Of a stretch of DNA of 64,000 nucleotides, positions 18,551 through 27,088 are shown piece by piece. Within the stretch, counting starts at the first letter, position 1. Each line of letters opens with the position of its first letter. The notes beneath the pieces are model-generated. The model saw nothing but the letters and a program-made list of their open reading frames with translations. It had not been told where the DNA came from and ran no database searches. Source of the stretch: Janthinobacterium sp. ROICE36. Lineage in GTDB: Bacteria; Pseudomonadota; Gammaproteobacteria; Burkholderiales; Burkholderiaceae_D. The position numbers and the translations under genes are program-made. The DNA is taken from assembly GCF_002869965.1 (NCBI RefSeq), contig NZ_PEBS01000009.1:1-64000 (forward strand). The letters run 5' to 3'.

Positions 18551-19193
18551 GTTCTTTCTTGTTCGGCTGCGGCGTCAAGCGCAGGGATGGTTTCGCAGCC
18601 GTAAATCCCTTCGGATATTTCTGCTTGATCACGTCCGGGTCTTGCACGGTCAAGGGGATGATGACGTCGTCGCCATCTTGCCAGTTACCGGGCGTGTCCA
18701 CCGTGTAGCCATCCGTCAATTGCAGAGCATCGAGGACGCGCAGGATTTCATTGAAGTTGCGGCCCGTGCTCAGCGGATACGTGAGGATCAGCCGTACTTT
18801 CTTGTTCGGGTCGATGATGAAGACGGAGCGCACGGTGGCCGTGACGGATTGCTCCGGGTGGATCATGTCGTACAGCACCGACACTTTCTTGTCGACGTCG
18901 GCGATGATGGGGAAACCCACGACCGTATTTTGCGTCTCTTCGATATCCTTGATCCAGCTCTTGTGCGACTCGGCCGCGTCCACGGACAGGGCGATGGCTT
19001 TCACGTTGCGCTTGTCAAATTCCGGCTTGAGCTTGGCTGTCAGGCCCAGTTCCGTCGTGCACACGGGGGTAAAGTCGGCAGGGTGGGAAAACAGTACCAC
19101 CCAGGAATTGCCGGCCCACGCGTGGAACTTGAGCGTGCCGATCGAGCTGTCTTGTTCAAAATCAGGGGCGACATCGCCCAGGCGTAAAGTCAT
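18528..19193 (-). CDS. 1-Cys peroxiredoxin (Prx6 type)
   Basis: A 221-residue thiol peroxidase reducing H2O2 and organic peroxides. The active-site block is HPADFTPVCTTE (peroxidatic Cys about 45), the later Arg lies in VRSVFIIDPNKKVR, and the C-terminal dimerisation domain has YPLSTGRNFNEILRVLDALQL and NWQDGDDVIIPLTV. There is no resolving Cys at the usual 2-Cys site. The last residues (ERGQSLRD) are encoded by one arm of a palindromic repeat, so the natural end has been replaced or extended. AAGGAG precedes ATG 19193. Confidence 0.92.
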   Translation of the reverse strand: MTLRLGDVAPDFEQDSSIGTLKFHAWAGNSWVVLFSHPADFTPVCTTELGLTAKLKPEFDKRNVKAIALSVDAAESHKSWIKDIEETQNTVVGFPIIADVDKKVSVLYDMIHPEQSVTATVRSVFIIDPNKKVRLILTYPLSTGRNFNEILRVLDALQLTDGYTVDTPGNWQDGDDVIIPLTVQDPDVIKQKYPKGFTAAKPSLRLTPQPNKKERGQSLRD

Positions 19194-19235
19194 CGTGATC
19201 TCCTTGAAAAGTTGTGTGGCGGGATGTTCGTCGAA

Positions 19236-19802
19236 TCAGGCTGCCTGACGGTGGCGTTTATCGCTTTGCGCCAGATCAAACAGTGTTTGCAGTTGCGCCT
19301 GGCCGTAGACCCAGTCACCAAGGCGCGACTCGGCATTGATATGGCCCAGCGCACCGCCATCAATATACTGGCAATTCCAGCGCCGTGCCCACTGCGCCGC
19401 GTGCTCGGCCGTCATCCACGGGTCCGTCTGGCTGGCGATCAATATGCCGGGGCAAGGAAAGCGCTTTTGCGGCAATGCCTTGGCCACGCCAAACTTGTGC
19501 GGATCGGCAGGTCCCGCCAGCAGCACGCCAGCCACGCCGTGCGGGTCGCGGGCCAGGCTGTGCGCCGTCGTCAGGCAGCCGAAACTGTGGGCGACGATCA
19601 GGGTCGGGCGCGCATCTTGCCGCCGCACCTGGTCCAGGCGCGCCGACCAGGTGGCCAGGTCGGGTTCGTTCCAGTGGTCCTGCTCGACCCGCTCGAATTG
19701 CGGATACAGGCGCTGCCAGCGACTCTGCCAGTGCTCGGGACCGCTGTTATGCAAGCCCGGCACGATCAGTACCCGGTAATCGGAAAAGCTGCGCAGCGCC
19801 AT
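19236..19802 (-). CDS. RBBP9/YdeN-type serine hydrolase
   Basis: A 188-residue alpha/beta hydrolase. LIVPGLHNSGPEHWQSRW at the N-terminus, the nucleophile elbow AHSFGC, and the late acid and base (ASQTDPWM and GALGHINAES) are the RBBP9/YdeN family set. The substrate is unknown. I chose ATG 19802 behind AAGGATC; a TTG ten codons earlier is weaker. It sits between the sulfate-binding protein and peroxiredoxin genes on the same strand, about 40 bp from each. Confidence 0.85.
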   Translation of the reverse strand: MALRSFSDYRVLIVPGLHNSGPEHWQSRWQRLYPQFERVEQDHWNEPDLATWSARLDQVRRQDARPTLIVAHSFGCLTTAHSLARDPHGVAGVLLAGPADPHKFGVAKALPQKRFPCPGILIASQTDPWMTAEHAAQWARRWNCQYIDGGALGHINAESRLGDWVYGQAQLQTLFDLAQSDKRHRQAA

Positions 19803-19855
19803 GATGGATCCTTGCGTGATCGATGCCGGCAAGCATTGCCGCCTGCCGGTGAAGA

Positions 19856-20860
19856 TTACTTCGGCTGATAAATCTGGTCGAAGATACCGCCATCGGCAAA
19901 GTGTGCCTTCTGTGCTGCCGTCCAGCCGCCGGCCACTTGCTCGATGGTGAACAGCTTGACCTTGGCAAACTGGGACGCGTATTTCTTCGCCGCCTTGTCC
20001 GTTGCCGGACGGTAGTAATTCTTGGCGATGATGTCTTGCGCTTCGTCCGTGTACAGGTAGTTCAGGTAAGCCTCGGCCACCTTGCGCGTACCGTGCTTGT
20101 CGGCAAATTTGTCGACGACGGCGACGGGCGGCTCGGCCAGGATGCTGACGGACGGCGTGATGATATCGAACTTGGTCGGGCCCAGTTCCTTGACGGCCAG
20201 GTAAGCTTCGTTTTCCCAGGCGATCAGCACGTCGCCGATGCCCCGTTCGACAAAGGTGGTGGTGGCGCCGCGCGCGCCGGAATCGAGCACGGGCACGTTC
20301 TTATACAGTTTGCCGAGGAAATCCTTGGCCTTGGCTTCGTTGCCGCCCGGCTGGCGCAAGGCATAGCCCCAGGCGGCCAGATGATTCCAGCGGGCGCCGC
20401 CCGAGGTTTTCGGGTTTGGCGTGATGACGGACACGCCCGGCTTGATCAAGTCGTTCCAATCCTTGATGCCTTTCGGATTGCCCTTGCGCACCAGGAACAC
20501 GATGGTCGAAGTGTAAGGCGCGCTGTTGTGCGTCAAACGCTTTTGCCAGTCGGCGGCCAGCAGCTTGTGCTCGGCCAGCGCATCGATGTCGTAGGCCAGG
20601 GCCAGGGTCACCACGTCCGCTTCCAGGCCGTCGATGACGGCACGCGCCTGTTTGCCGGAACCGCCGTGCGATTGCTTGATCTTGACGTTGTCGCCCGTCT
20701 TGCCTTTCCACTCCTTGGCAAATGCCGTGTTCACATCCTAGTACAGCTCGCGCGTCGGGTCATACGACACGTTGAGCAGGGTGATATCGGCAGCCTGCGC
20801 CGCTTGCAGAATGGCAAACGCGCTGAGGGCGGCGGCAATGATGATTTTTTTCGACAGCAT
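19856..20860 (-). pseudogene. sbp: periplasmic sulfate-binding protein gene with an internal amber codon
   Basis: Read from ATG 20860, the gene gives a signal peptide (LSKKIIIAAALSAFAILQAAQA) and the mature start ADITLLNVSYDPTRELY. Then TAG occurs at codon 41 (20740-20738). The frame continues without further stops for 293 codons as an intact sulfate-binding protein: [29 protein letters not shown], and an [11 protein letters not shown]-type C-terminus. Relatives carry Gln or Glu at the stop position, so a single C-to-T change (CAG to TAG) explains it. A restart at the GTG two codons later would lack a signal peptide and could not reach the periplasm. It serves CysTWA, so import would be impaired unless another binding protein exists or the stop is an error or is suppressed. 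Confidence 0.85.
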
Positions 20861-20944
20861 CTAAGATCCCCGTGTGGTTGAACTTCCAGAGCCACCAGAT
20901 TACGGCGCAACGGCCGCAAAGAGAACGAAGCGTTTCGCGGTTTG

Positions 20945-20966
20945 ATATGCAATTTCCGCATATGCA
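20945..20966 (-). promoter_or_regulatory. direct repeat upstream of sbp
   Basis: On the minus strand TGCATAT occurs twice with a 15-bp period (20966-20960 and 20951-20945), about 90 bp upstream of the sbp start. Spacing close to one and a half helix turns and position fit an activator site, possibly CysB. No further support. Confidence 0.3.
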
Positions 20967-20990
20967 CGGCGCGTAACGGGGATAAAGCAG

Positions 20991-21374
20991 TTAATAAAAA
21001 TGGTTAAACAATACAACGGCCCAGGTAGCAAAGGCCAGGATGCAAGTCAGCAGCACGGCGGCGCTGCCGAAGTCCTTGGCGTTTTTCGACAGCGGATGAC
21101 GCTCCAGCGAGATGCGGTCGACCACGGCTTCCAGCGCGGAATTGATCAATTCGATGATCAAGACCAGCAGCAGCACGCCGATCAGCAGCAGTTTTTCAAA
21201 GGCCGAGATGCGCAGCAGCAAGGCGATCACCGTGCCGACCACGAACAAACCCAGTTCTTGGCGAAACGCGTGTTCATGGCGCCAGGCCGCCTTCAAGCCA
21301 TCGAGCGAATAGAAAAAGGCGGCAAAAATCCGTTTCAAGCCACTTTTGCTCTTGAATTCATTTACAGGTTGCAT
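20991..21374 (-). CDS. dgkA: diacylglycerol kinase
   Basis: A 127-residue inner-membrane enzyme that phosphorylates diacylglycerol, returning it to phospholipid synthesis. The family core is present: amphipathic start, RHEHAFRQELG, and the catalytic helix IELINSALEAVVDRIS followed by AKDFGSAAVLL. Three membrane spans. I chose ATG 21374 behind GGAAAA, which gives the usual length; a longer frame adds 17 unrelated residues. Confidence 0.93.
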   Translation of the reverse strand: MQPVNEFKSKSGLKRIFAAFFYSLDGLKAAWRHEHAFRQELGLFVVGTVIALLLRISAFEKLLLIGVLLLVLIIELINSALEAVVDRISLERHPLSKNAKDFGSAAVLLTCILAFATWAVVLFNHFY

Positions 21375-21527
21375 AGTTTTCCGTGGTCCAAAGTCCGTGC
21401 AGTCGCCAATTATGAGGGTCGGCATGAGAATTGTGACAATTTATTCGCTGAATATCTCGGAACATTTCACTATTTTTTCACATCATGGTATAAAGAAGAA
21501 TGAATACTGCATTGCACCAAATCCATC

Positions 21528-22307
21528 ATGAAAATTGAACCGGTCGCAGCTCCAAAGACGACGATCCAGGTGATCGAACGCATGGTCGCCCTGCTCGATG
21601 CCCTGGCCAAATATTCCGACCCGGTCAGCCTGAAGGAATTGTCCAAGGTTTCCGGCTTGCACCCCTCGACGGCGCACCGCATCCTCAACGACATGGTGCT
21701 GACGCGCTTTGTCGACCGCATCGAACCGGGCACGTATCGGCTGGGCATGCGCCTGCTGGAACTGGGCAATGTAGTGAAAAGCCGCCTCAGCGTACGCGAA
21801 GCGGCACTGGACTTCATGCGCCAGTTGCACAAGAAAACCCAGCAAACCATCAACCTGTCCGTGCGCCAGGGCGACGAGATTGTCTACATCGACCGTGCCT
21901 TTTCCGAGCGCTCGGGCATGCAGGTGGTGCGCGCCATCGGTGGCCGCGGTCCGCTGCACCTGACCTCGACAGGTAAGTTGTTCCTCTCCGTGGATGAGCC
22001 GAAAGCCATCCGCGCATATGCCACGCGCACGGGATTGGCCGGGCACAACAAAAATTCCATCACGGATCTGCAAAAACTCGAGCGCGAGCTGAGCCTGGTG
22101 CGCGAACGCGGCTATGCGCGCGACAATGAAGAGCTGGAGCTGGGCGTGCGCTGCATGGCCGCCGGCATCCGCGACGACTCGGGCAAGCTGATCGCCGGCC
22201 TGTCGATTTCCGCCCCGGCCGACCGCCTGCAGGATGAGTGGCTGGTCGACCTAGTGGAAACGGCGAACCAGATTTCCGTCACCTTGGGATTTATCCCACA
22301 GGATTAA
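21528..22307 (+). CDS. IclR-family transcriptional regulator
   Basis: A 259-residue regulator. The winged helix-turn-helix lies at about 15-75 (VIERMVALLDALAKYSDPVSLKELSKVSGLHPSTAHRILND), the effector domain at about 85-255 with HLTSTGKLFLS and the typical RGYARDNEELELGVRCMAAGI. The ligand and targets are unknown. It is divergent from dgkA (153 bp between starts) and convergent with pbpG, separated from it by a palindromic repeat. Confidence 0.9.
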   Translation: MKIEPVAAPKTTIQVIERMVALLDALAKYSDPVSLKELSKVSGLHPSTAHRILNDMVLTRFVDRIEPGTYRLGMRLLELGNVVKSRLSVREAALDFMRQLHKKTQQTINLSVRQGDEIVYIDRAFSERSGMQVVRAIGGRGPLHLTSTGKLFLSVDEPKAIRAYATRTGLAGHNKNSITDLQKLERELSLVRERGYARDNEELELGVRCMAAGIRDDSGKLIAGLSISAPADRLQDEWLVDLVETANQISVTLGFIPQD

Positions 22308-22311
22308 AGCT

Positions 22312-22338
22312 GGGGTCTGATCCGACGGGTCAGACCCC
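22312..22338. repeat. GGGGTC palindrome, copy 4
   Basis: Arms GGGGTCTGA / TCAGACCCC with a 9-base loop, placed exactly between the convergent IclR and pbpG genes (4 and 22 bases from their stops). It can form the same hairpin on either strand and may separate the two transcripts. Confidence 0.75.
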
Positions 22339-22360
22339 GGTCAACGCCGCCATGGAATTG

Positions 22361-23434
22361 TCAACCGCCAGGCAGACTCATGTTGGCTGGTTTCAAGGCT
22401 TCCAGCCACTTGCGCATGCGCCCCGCATCGGCCGTGCGCGACTGTTTCCCCTTGGAATCGAGGAAGACCATGATCACGGCCCGTCCTTCGATGACGGCCT
22501 GCATCATCAAGCAACGTCCCGCCTCATTGATGAAACCCGTCTTTTGCAAGCCGATTTCCCAGCCGGGATTGGCCACCAGGCGATTCGTATTGCCAAACTG
22601 CATGGGCTGGCCGCTGGCTTCGACGATGGCTTTCGGGTCCGTCGAATACTCGCGCAGCAGCGGATGGCGGAAGGCGGCCATGGCCAGCTTGCCCAGGTCG
22701 CGCGCGCTGGCCACGTTCATTTTCGACAAGCCGCTGGAATCGACGTAATGCGTATCGAGCATGCCCAGCTGGCGCGCCTTGCTGTTCATGACGTCGACAA
22801 AGGCCGGCAAGCCGCCCGGATAATTGCGGCCCAACGCCGAGGCGGCGCGGTTTTCCGAGCTCATCAGGGCGATATGCAGCATATTGGCGCGCGTCAATTG
22901 TGAGCCCACCTTCAGGCGTGAGCTGCTGAACTTGGCGCGATCGACGTCTTCGTCCGTGATCGTCAGCAATTCATCCATGTCCTGGCGCGCTTCGACCACC
23001 ACCAGACCCGTCATCATCTTGGTGATGGAGGCGATGGGCAGGGCCACATTGGAATTCTTTTCAAACAGCACTTCCGAATTGGCCTGGTCCAGCACCAGCG
23101 CCACGCTCGATTTGAGGTCGAGCGGATCGCGCGTCAGGTTCAGGCCGGCCAAGTCGCCCATGGTGGGCATCGGCGCGGCCATGGGCACGGCCACGCTGCT
23201 GACTTTTTGATAGATGACCTTGCGTTTGCCGCGCACCATGACGACCCGGCGCACGGTCTTGTCACGCGGCGCGGCCGTCGCGCCCTTGCGCAGCACGACT
23301 TTGACTTTCTTGGTGTTGTGTTTCTTGGAGGCTGAGGATTTGCCGTTCGCTTCCCTGGCGTGCACGGCCGCAGCCGGTGCCAACGCAAACAGCAGGGAAG
23401 CCAGCACACCCAGCGCAAGTTTAAACTTAGCCAT
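22361..23434 (-). CDS. pbpG: D-alanyl-D-alanine endopeptidase (PBP7/8 type)
   Basis: A 357-residue periplasmic serine peptidase that cuts D,D-crosslinks of peptidoglycan. Signal peptide about 1-26, then a basic linker rich in Lys/Arg (about 30-75). The S11 catalytic motifs are complete: SITK (about 137), SEN in MSSENRAAS, and KTG in LQKTGFINEAG. A monofunctional protein of the PbpG group without the PBP5 C-terminal anchor. The long basic insert after the signal peptide is unusual for PbpG and may bind the wall or nucleic acid-like polymers (inference). Confidence 0.92.
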   Translation of the reverse strand: MAKFKLALGVLASLLFALAPAAAVHAREANGKSSASKKHNTKKVKVVLRKGATAAPRDKTVRRVVMVRGKRKVIYQKVSSVAVPMAAPMPTMGDLAGLNLTRDPLDLKSSVALVLDQANSEVLFEKNSNVALPIASITKMMTGLVVVEARQDMDELLTITDEDVDRAKFSSSRLKVGSQLTRANMLHIALMSSENRAASALGRNYPGGLPAFVDVMNSKARQLGMLDTHYVDSSGLSKMNVASARDLGKLAMAAFRHPLLREYSTDPKAIVEASGQPMQFGNTNRLVANPGWEIGLQKTGFINEAGRCLMMQAVIEGRAVIMVFLDSKGKQSRTADAGRMRKWLEALKPANMSLPGG

Positions 23435-23610
23435 TCGATAATTCCCCGTGAAGCTGTTGCCTTATTGCAGTGTAGCGAAATGCAGAGTAATCGCAAGCCA
23501 ATTTAACAGTTGGGACAGTATTTATTGCAGCAACGAAATACAAATCATTGTCAATCAGCAAACAAACTCATCCTTAATCGACTGTTTGCTTGCGCAAATC
23601 GCTGGCGTGT

Positions 23611-24330
23611 CTATTTGTCCATGAATTTAACAAAGCCGGCCAGCGGCTCGCGTTCCGTGTTCAAGCGGTTCTCGATCTTGTCCGGATCGGCATAGCCGAG
23701 CGCCATGCCGCACACCACCATTTCGCTGGCCGGCACGCCCAGTTCCTCGCGGATGATGTCATGGTAGTGGATGAAGGCCGCTTGCGGGCAGGTATCGAGT
23801 CCCCGCGCGCGCGCCGCCAGCATGATGTTTTGCAAGAACATGCCGTAGTCGAGCCAGGAGCCCTGCTCCAGTACCCGTTCGATGGTAAAGATCAGGCCCA
23901 CGGGCGCATCGAAAAACTGGAAATTGCGTCCATGCTGGGCCGCCATGCCGACCGTGTCGCCCCGCTGCAGGCCCAGCAGCTGGTACAGGTCCAGGCCGAT
24001 CTTGCGGCGGCGCTCGATGAACGGCGCCGTCCACTGGCGCGGGTAATAGATATACGACGCCGTGCGCGCGGGCGCATCGGGCGCCTTGGGTGCGGCATAG
24101 GCATCGAGGATGCGGCGCGACAGGCGCAGGCGCGCTTCGCCCGACAGCACATACACTTTCCACGGCTGCATGTTGGCGCCCGAAGGCGCGCGCGCCGCCA
24201 CTTCCAGGATGCGCGCAATATCGTCCTGCGCCACCGGCGTGGGCAGGAAGGCGCGGATCGACCGGCGCGACACAATGACGGCGTCCACCGCTTGCTGCGC
24301 CGACGGTGTTTCAGATGCTTGCTTGCTCAC
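23611..24330 (-). CDS. nitroreductase-family FMN enzyme
   Basis: A 239-residue flavoprotein. VIVSRRSIRAFLPTPV with the phosphate-binding Arg/Ser, RAPSGANMQPWKVYVLSG and C-terminal CGMALGYADPDK are the family marks. The middle part YYPRQWTAPFIERRRKIGLDLY is the form seen in nitroreductases acting on nitroaromatics or quinones. I chose the GTG at 24330, behind GGGAGAGCAGGA; upstream in frame there is only sequence inside the preceding gene. It lies 46 bp after the EamA exporter on the same strand. Confidence 0.87.
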   Translation of the reverse strand: MSKQASETPSAQQAVDAVIVSRRSIRAFLPTPVAQDDIARILEVAARAPSGANMQPWKVYVLSGEARLRLSRRILDAYAAPKAPDAPARTASYIYYPRQWTAPFIERRRKIGLDLYQLLGLQRGDTVGMAAQHGRNFQFFDAPVGLIFTIERVLEQGSWLDYGMFLQNIMLAARARGLDTCPQAAFIHYHDIIREELGVPASEMVVCGMALGYADPDKIENRLNTEREPLAGFVKFMDK

Positions 24331-24376
24331 TGTCCTGCTCTCCCGCTTGTTATCTGCTTGTTCTCCAGCTGATGCG

Positions 24377-25303
24377 CTATTTCTTGACGACAAATACCAC
24401 GCCGACCACGGCCACCAGCATGCCGGCGATGCCCAGCATATTAAATGCTTCGCCAAACATCAGCCAGGCCATCACGGCCGTCGTGGGCGGCGTCAGGTAC
24501 AGCAAGCCCGTCACTTTCGTCGCATCGCTGCGACGGATCAGGGCAAACAGCAGGAAGATGGCGCCGATGGACAGCACAAGTACCGACCACAGCAAGGCGC
24601 CTATGAAATTCGCCGTCCATTGCACACTACTGAAATGCCCATCCAGTCCTTCGTAATACAGGGCAAACGGCAACACCACCACGATAGAGGCGGCAAACTG
24701 CACCACCGTGCCGGTGCGCAAGTCGAATTGAGGACAATGGCGTTTTTGGTACATGGTGCCGGCCGTCATCGACAGCAGCGCGAACACGCACAGCAGCACG
24801 CTGTCCACGGTCAGGCCCACGAGATTGATCTTGGCATACACGACGAGGGCCACGCCCAGCAGGCCAAAGAATAGGCCCAGCCACTGGCGCGGACGCACGG
24901 ATTCGCCGATCAGGGGCGCGGCGCACGCCGTCAGCACGGGCTGCATGCCCACGATCAACGCGGACAGGCCGGCCGGCATGCCCAGCTTGATGGCGCACCA
25001 GACGCCGGCCAGATAGCCGGCCTGCATCAGGATGCCAGCCACGGCGATCTGGCGGAACTGTCCCACGGGCCACGGCGCGCGCAACAGCAGCACCAGCGGC
25101 AGCAGGATCGCCAGCACGCCAAGAAAGCGCAGCAACAAAAAGGTCAGCGGCGGCGCGTACGGCAGGCCAAACTTGGCAACAATAAAACCTGTGCTCCATA
25201 ACAACACGAAGAAGCCGGGCAAGGCCATCGGCGCCAGGGTCGTCAAGAAAGGGGCTTTGGGGGCTTTGCCGCTGGTGCCAGCCGCGGCGGGAAGATTGGA
25301 CAT
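24377..25303 (-). CDS. EamA/DMT-family transporter
   Basis: A 308-residue membrane protein with ten predicted spans in two EamA repeats. LLWSTGFIVAKFGLPYAPPLTFLLLRF opens the first and TKVTGLLYLTPPTTAVMAWLMFGE closes the second. Such proteins export amino acids or metabolites; the substrate is not readable. Probably cotranscribed with the nitroreductase downstream. Confidence 0.88.
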   Translation of the reverse strand: MSNLPAAAGTSGKAPKAPFLTTLAPMALPGFFVLLWSTGFIVAKFGLPYAPPLTFLLLRFLGVLAILLPLVLLLRAPWPVGQFRQIAVAGILMQAGYLAGVWCAIKLGMPAGLSALIVGMQPVLTACAAPLIGESVRPRQWLGLFFGLLGVALVVYAKINLVGLTVDSVLLCVFALLSMTAGTMYQKRHCPQFDLRTGTVVQFAASIVVVLPFALYYEGLDGHFSSVQWTANFIGALLWSVLVLSIGAIFLLFALIRRSDATKVTGLLYLTPPTTAVMAWLMFGEAFNMLGIAGMLVAVVGVVFVVKK

Positions 25304-25492
25304 GGTATCAACACGGGAAACGGGATCGGCACGGGGGCGCTACGCCAGTGCGGGAGACAAAGTCTAGCATGCTGCGCCGCGATCGTCCCTGCCGCCCCTG
25401 GAAACGATAGTTTAAGCACAAACTATTGACACGTAGAAATCAAATATTTCCCTTTAGAAACAATGACTTTTGATGCAAATCTATTCAATTGT

Positions 25493-25557
25493 TGCATCGC
25501 ACAAAAATCGCTTGACTTCGTTTTTTTTCACCGTAGAATAGGGTTTGTTGCGTTGCA
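25493..25557 (+). promoter_or_regulatory. two TGC-N3-GCA operators flanking the phasin promoter (PhaR-like)
   Basis: TGCATCGCA (25493-25501) and TGCGTTGCA (25549-25557) sit in longer matching contexts, TTGTTGC-N3-GCACAA, one just upstream of the -35 box and one just downstream of the -10 box. TGC-N3-GCA is the core reported for the polyhydroxyalkanoate regulator PhaR. In known systems PhaR represses phasin genes until storage granules titrate it away. The match is visible; the identity of the regulator is inference. Confidence 0.6.
25512..25539 (+). promoter_or_regulatory. sigma70-type promoter of the phasin gene
   Basis: TTGACT (25512-25517), 16-bp spacer, TAGAAT (25534-25539), giving a leader of about 105 bases before the ATG. 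The remaining part of the 350-bp gap towards the EamA gene is AT-rich (25405-25490) with no gene. Confidence 0.6.
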
Positions 25558-25653
25558 CAATTCTTGTTCAGCTTGAAAATTTAGATTCACCTGCTTTCCC
25601 AAACGGTACACGCAGCATCAAATTAACCAGATTTCGATTTTTTGGAGATTTAT

Positions 25654-26217
25654 ATGTTTTCAATTCCTGAGCAATTTTCGTCCGCTACCAAAACCAACCT
25701 GGAAGCCCAATTCGCCCTTTTCTCGTCGCTGACGAGCAAAGCCTTCGAAGGCATCGAAAAGATCGTCGAACTGAACCTGACCGCTGCCAAGGCAACGCTG
25801 GAAGAATCGACGGCTGCCGCCAAGCAATTGCTGTCGGCAAAAGATCCACAAGAATTCTTCTCGCTGAGCGCTGCTCAAGCCCAGCCTAGCGCTGAAAAAG
25901 CCGTCGCTTACGGTCGTCACCTGGTTGCCATCACGTCCGGCACCCAAGCCGAGTTCAGCAAAGCAGCTGAATCGCAAATCGCTGAAACCAACCGCAAAGT
26001 CCTGTCCCTGGTGGAAGAAGTGACCAAGAACGCGCCAGCCGGTTCGGAAAACGCCGTCGCCATGCTGAAAAGCGCCATCGGCAATGCCAATGCAGGCTAC
26101 GAGCAATTCTCGAAAACCAGCAAGCAAGCCGTCGAAACCATCGAAGCGAACCTGACATCGGCCGTGAACCAGTTCACGCAAGCGGCTGAAAAAGCCGTTC
26201 CGCGCACGGCCAAGTAA
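25654..26217 (+). CDS. phasin (polyhydroxyalkanoate granule protein)
   Basis: A 187-residue, Ala/Lys/Glu-rich helical protein without signal peptide. It matches the PhaP-type phasin family of Burkholderiales: [41 protein letters not shown] at the start, then long amphipathic helices. It coats PHA granules. GGAG lies 7 bases before ATG 25654. Codon use is strongly biased, as expected for an abundant protein. No PHA synthase gene is near. Confidence 0.93.
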   Translation: MFSIPEQFSSATKTNLEAQFALFSSLTSKAFEGIEKIVELNLTAAKATLEESTAAAKQLLSAKDPQEFFSLSAAQAQPSAEKAVAYGRHLVAITSGTQAEFSKAAESQIAETNRKVLSLVEEVTKNAPAGSENAVAMLKSAIGNANAGYEQFSKTSKQAVETIEANLTSAVNQFTQAAEKAVPRTAK

Positions 26218-26299
26218 TTCTGGCGCGACCGCGACGGCGGTCCGCTGTTACCAGCTCCTCCAGGCATCCATCCCGCACCTCCCCGACGGATGCCATTAT

Positions 26300-26325
26300 G
26301 CCCCAGCCCAGCTGGGGCATTTTTT
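26300..26325 (+). terminator. intrinsic terminator of the phasin gene
   Basis: Stem GCCCCAG/CTGGGGC with a 5-base loop, followed by ATTTTTT, 80 bp after the phasin stop. Confidence 0.9.
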
Positions 26326-26350
26326 ATGCCTGAACACTTACTGAACGCGA

Positions 26351-27088
26351 TTACTCGCCCAGATACGCCGCCTTCACGCGCGGGTCATCGAGCATGGCGG
26401 CCGCGTTGCCACCCATGGTGACGAGCCCGGAATCCATCACATAGCCGCAGTGCGCCGCTTGCAGGGCCAGGCGGGCATTCTGTTCGACCAGCAAAATCGT
26501 GATGCCTTCGGACGACACCTTGCGGATCACCTCGAAGATTTTTTCCACCATGATGGGAGACAAGCCCATCGATGGCTCATCGAGCAGCAGCAGTGTCGGA
26601 TGGCTCATCAGCGCGCGCGCCATGGCCAGCATCTGCTGCTCTCCGCCCGACAGGGTACCGGCCATCTGCGCCGCCCGCTCCTTCAGGCGCGGAAACACGT
26701 CGAACCAGCGGGCGATATCGTCTTCGACACCCGCCTTGTCCGTGCGCGTGTAGGCGCCCATCATGAGGTTTTCGCGGATCGACATGCGGGTAAACACGCC
26801 CCGCCCTTCCGGCACCATGGCCAATTTCCTTTCCACCAGGTGAAACGATTTCGTGCCCTTGAGCGACTCGCCCAGGTAGCTGATCGTCCCCGCGACCTTG
26901 CAGGCGGGCAAGGTGCCCGTGATGGCTTTCAAGGTCGTCGTCTTGCCGGCGCCGTTTGCGCCGATCAGGGCGATCAGTTCGCCCTGATTGACTTCCAGGT
27001 CGATGCCTTTCACCGCCTTGATGCCGCCGTACGCCACGTGCAGGCCCGCGACCTTGAGTACATTCTTGTTCAAGCCATTCTCAGTCAT
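26351..27088 (-). CDS. livF: branched-chain amino acid ABC transporter ATPase LivF
   Basis: A 245-residue ATPase. Walker A GANGAGKTT (about 44-52), signature LSGGEQQMLAMARAL, Walker B LLLLDEPSMGLSP, and the typical LivF end LDDPRVKAAYLGE. I chose ATG 27088, which overlaps the livG TGA; a longer frame runs into livG. Last gene of livHMGF. Confidence 0.93.
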   Translation of the reverse strand: MTENGLNKNVLKVAGLHVAYGGIKAVKGIDLEVNQGELIALIGANGAGKTTTLKAITGTLPACKVAGTISYLGESLKGTKSFHLVERKLAMVPEGRGVFTRMSIRENLMMGAYTRTDKAGVEDDIARWFDVFPRLKERAAQMAGTLSGGEQQMLAMARALMSHPTLLLLDEPSMGLSPIMVEKIFEVIRKVSSEGITILLVEQNARLALQAAHCGYVMDSGLVTMGGNAAAMLDDPRVKAAYLGE

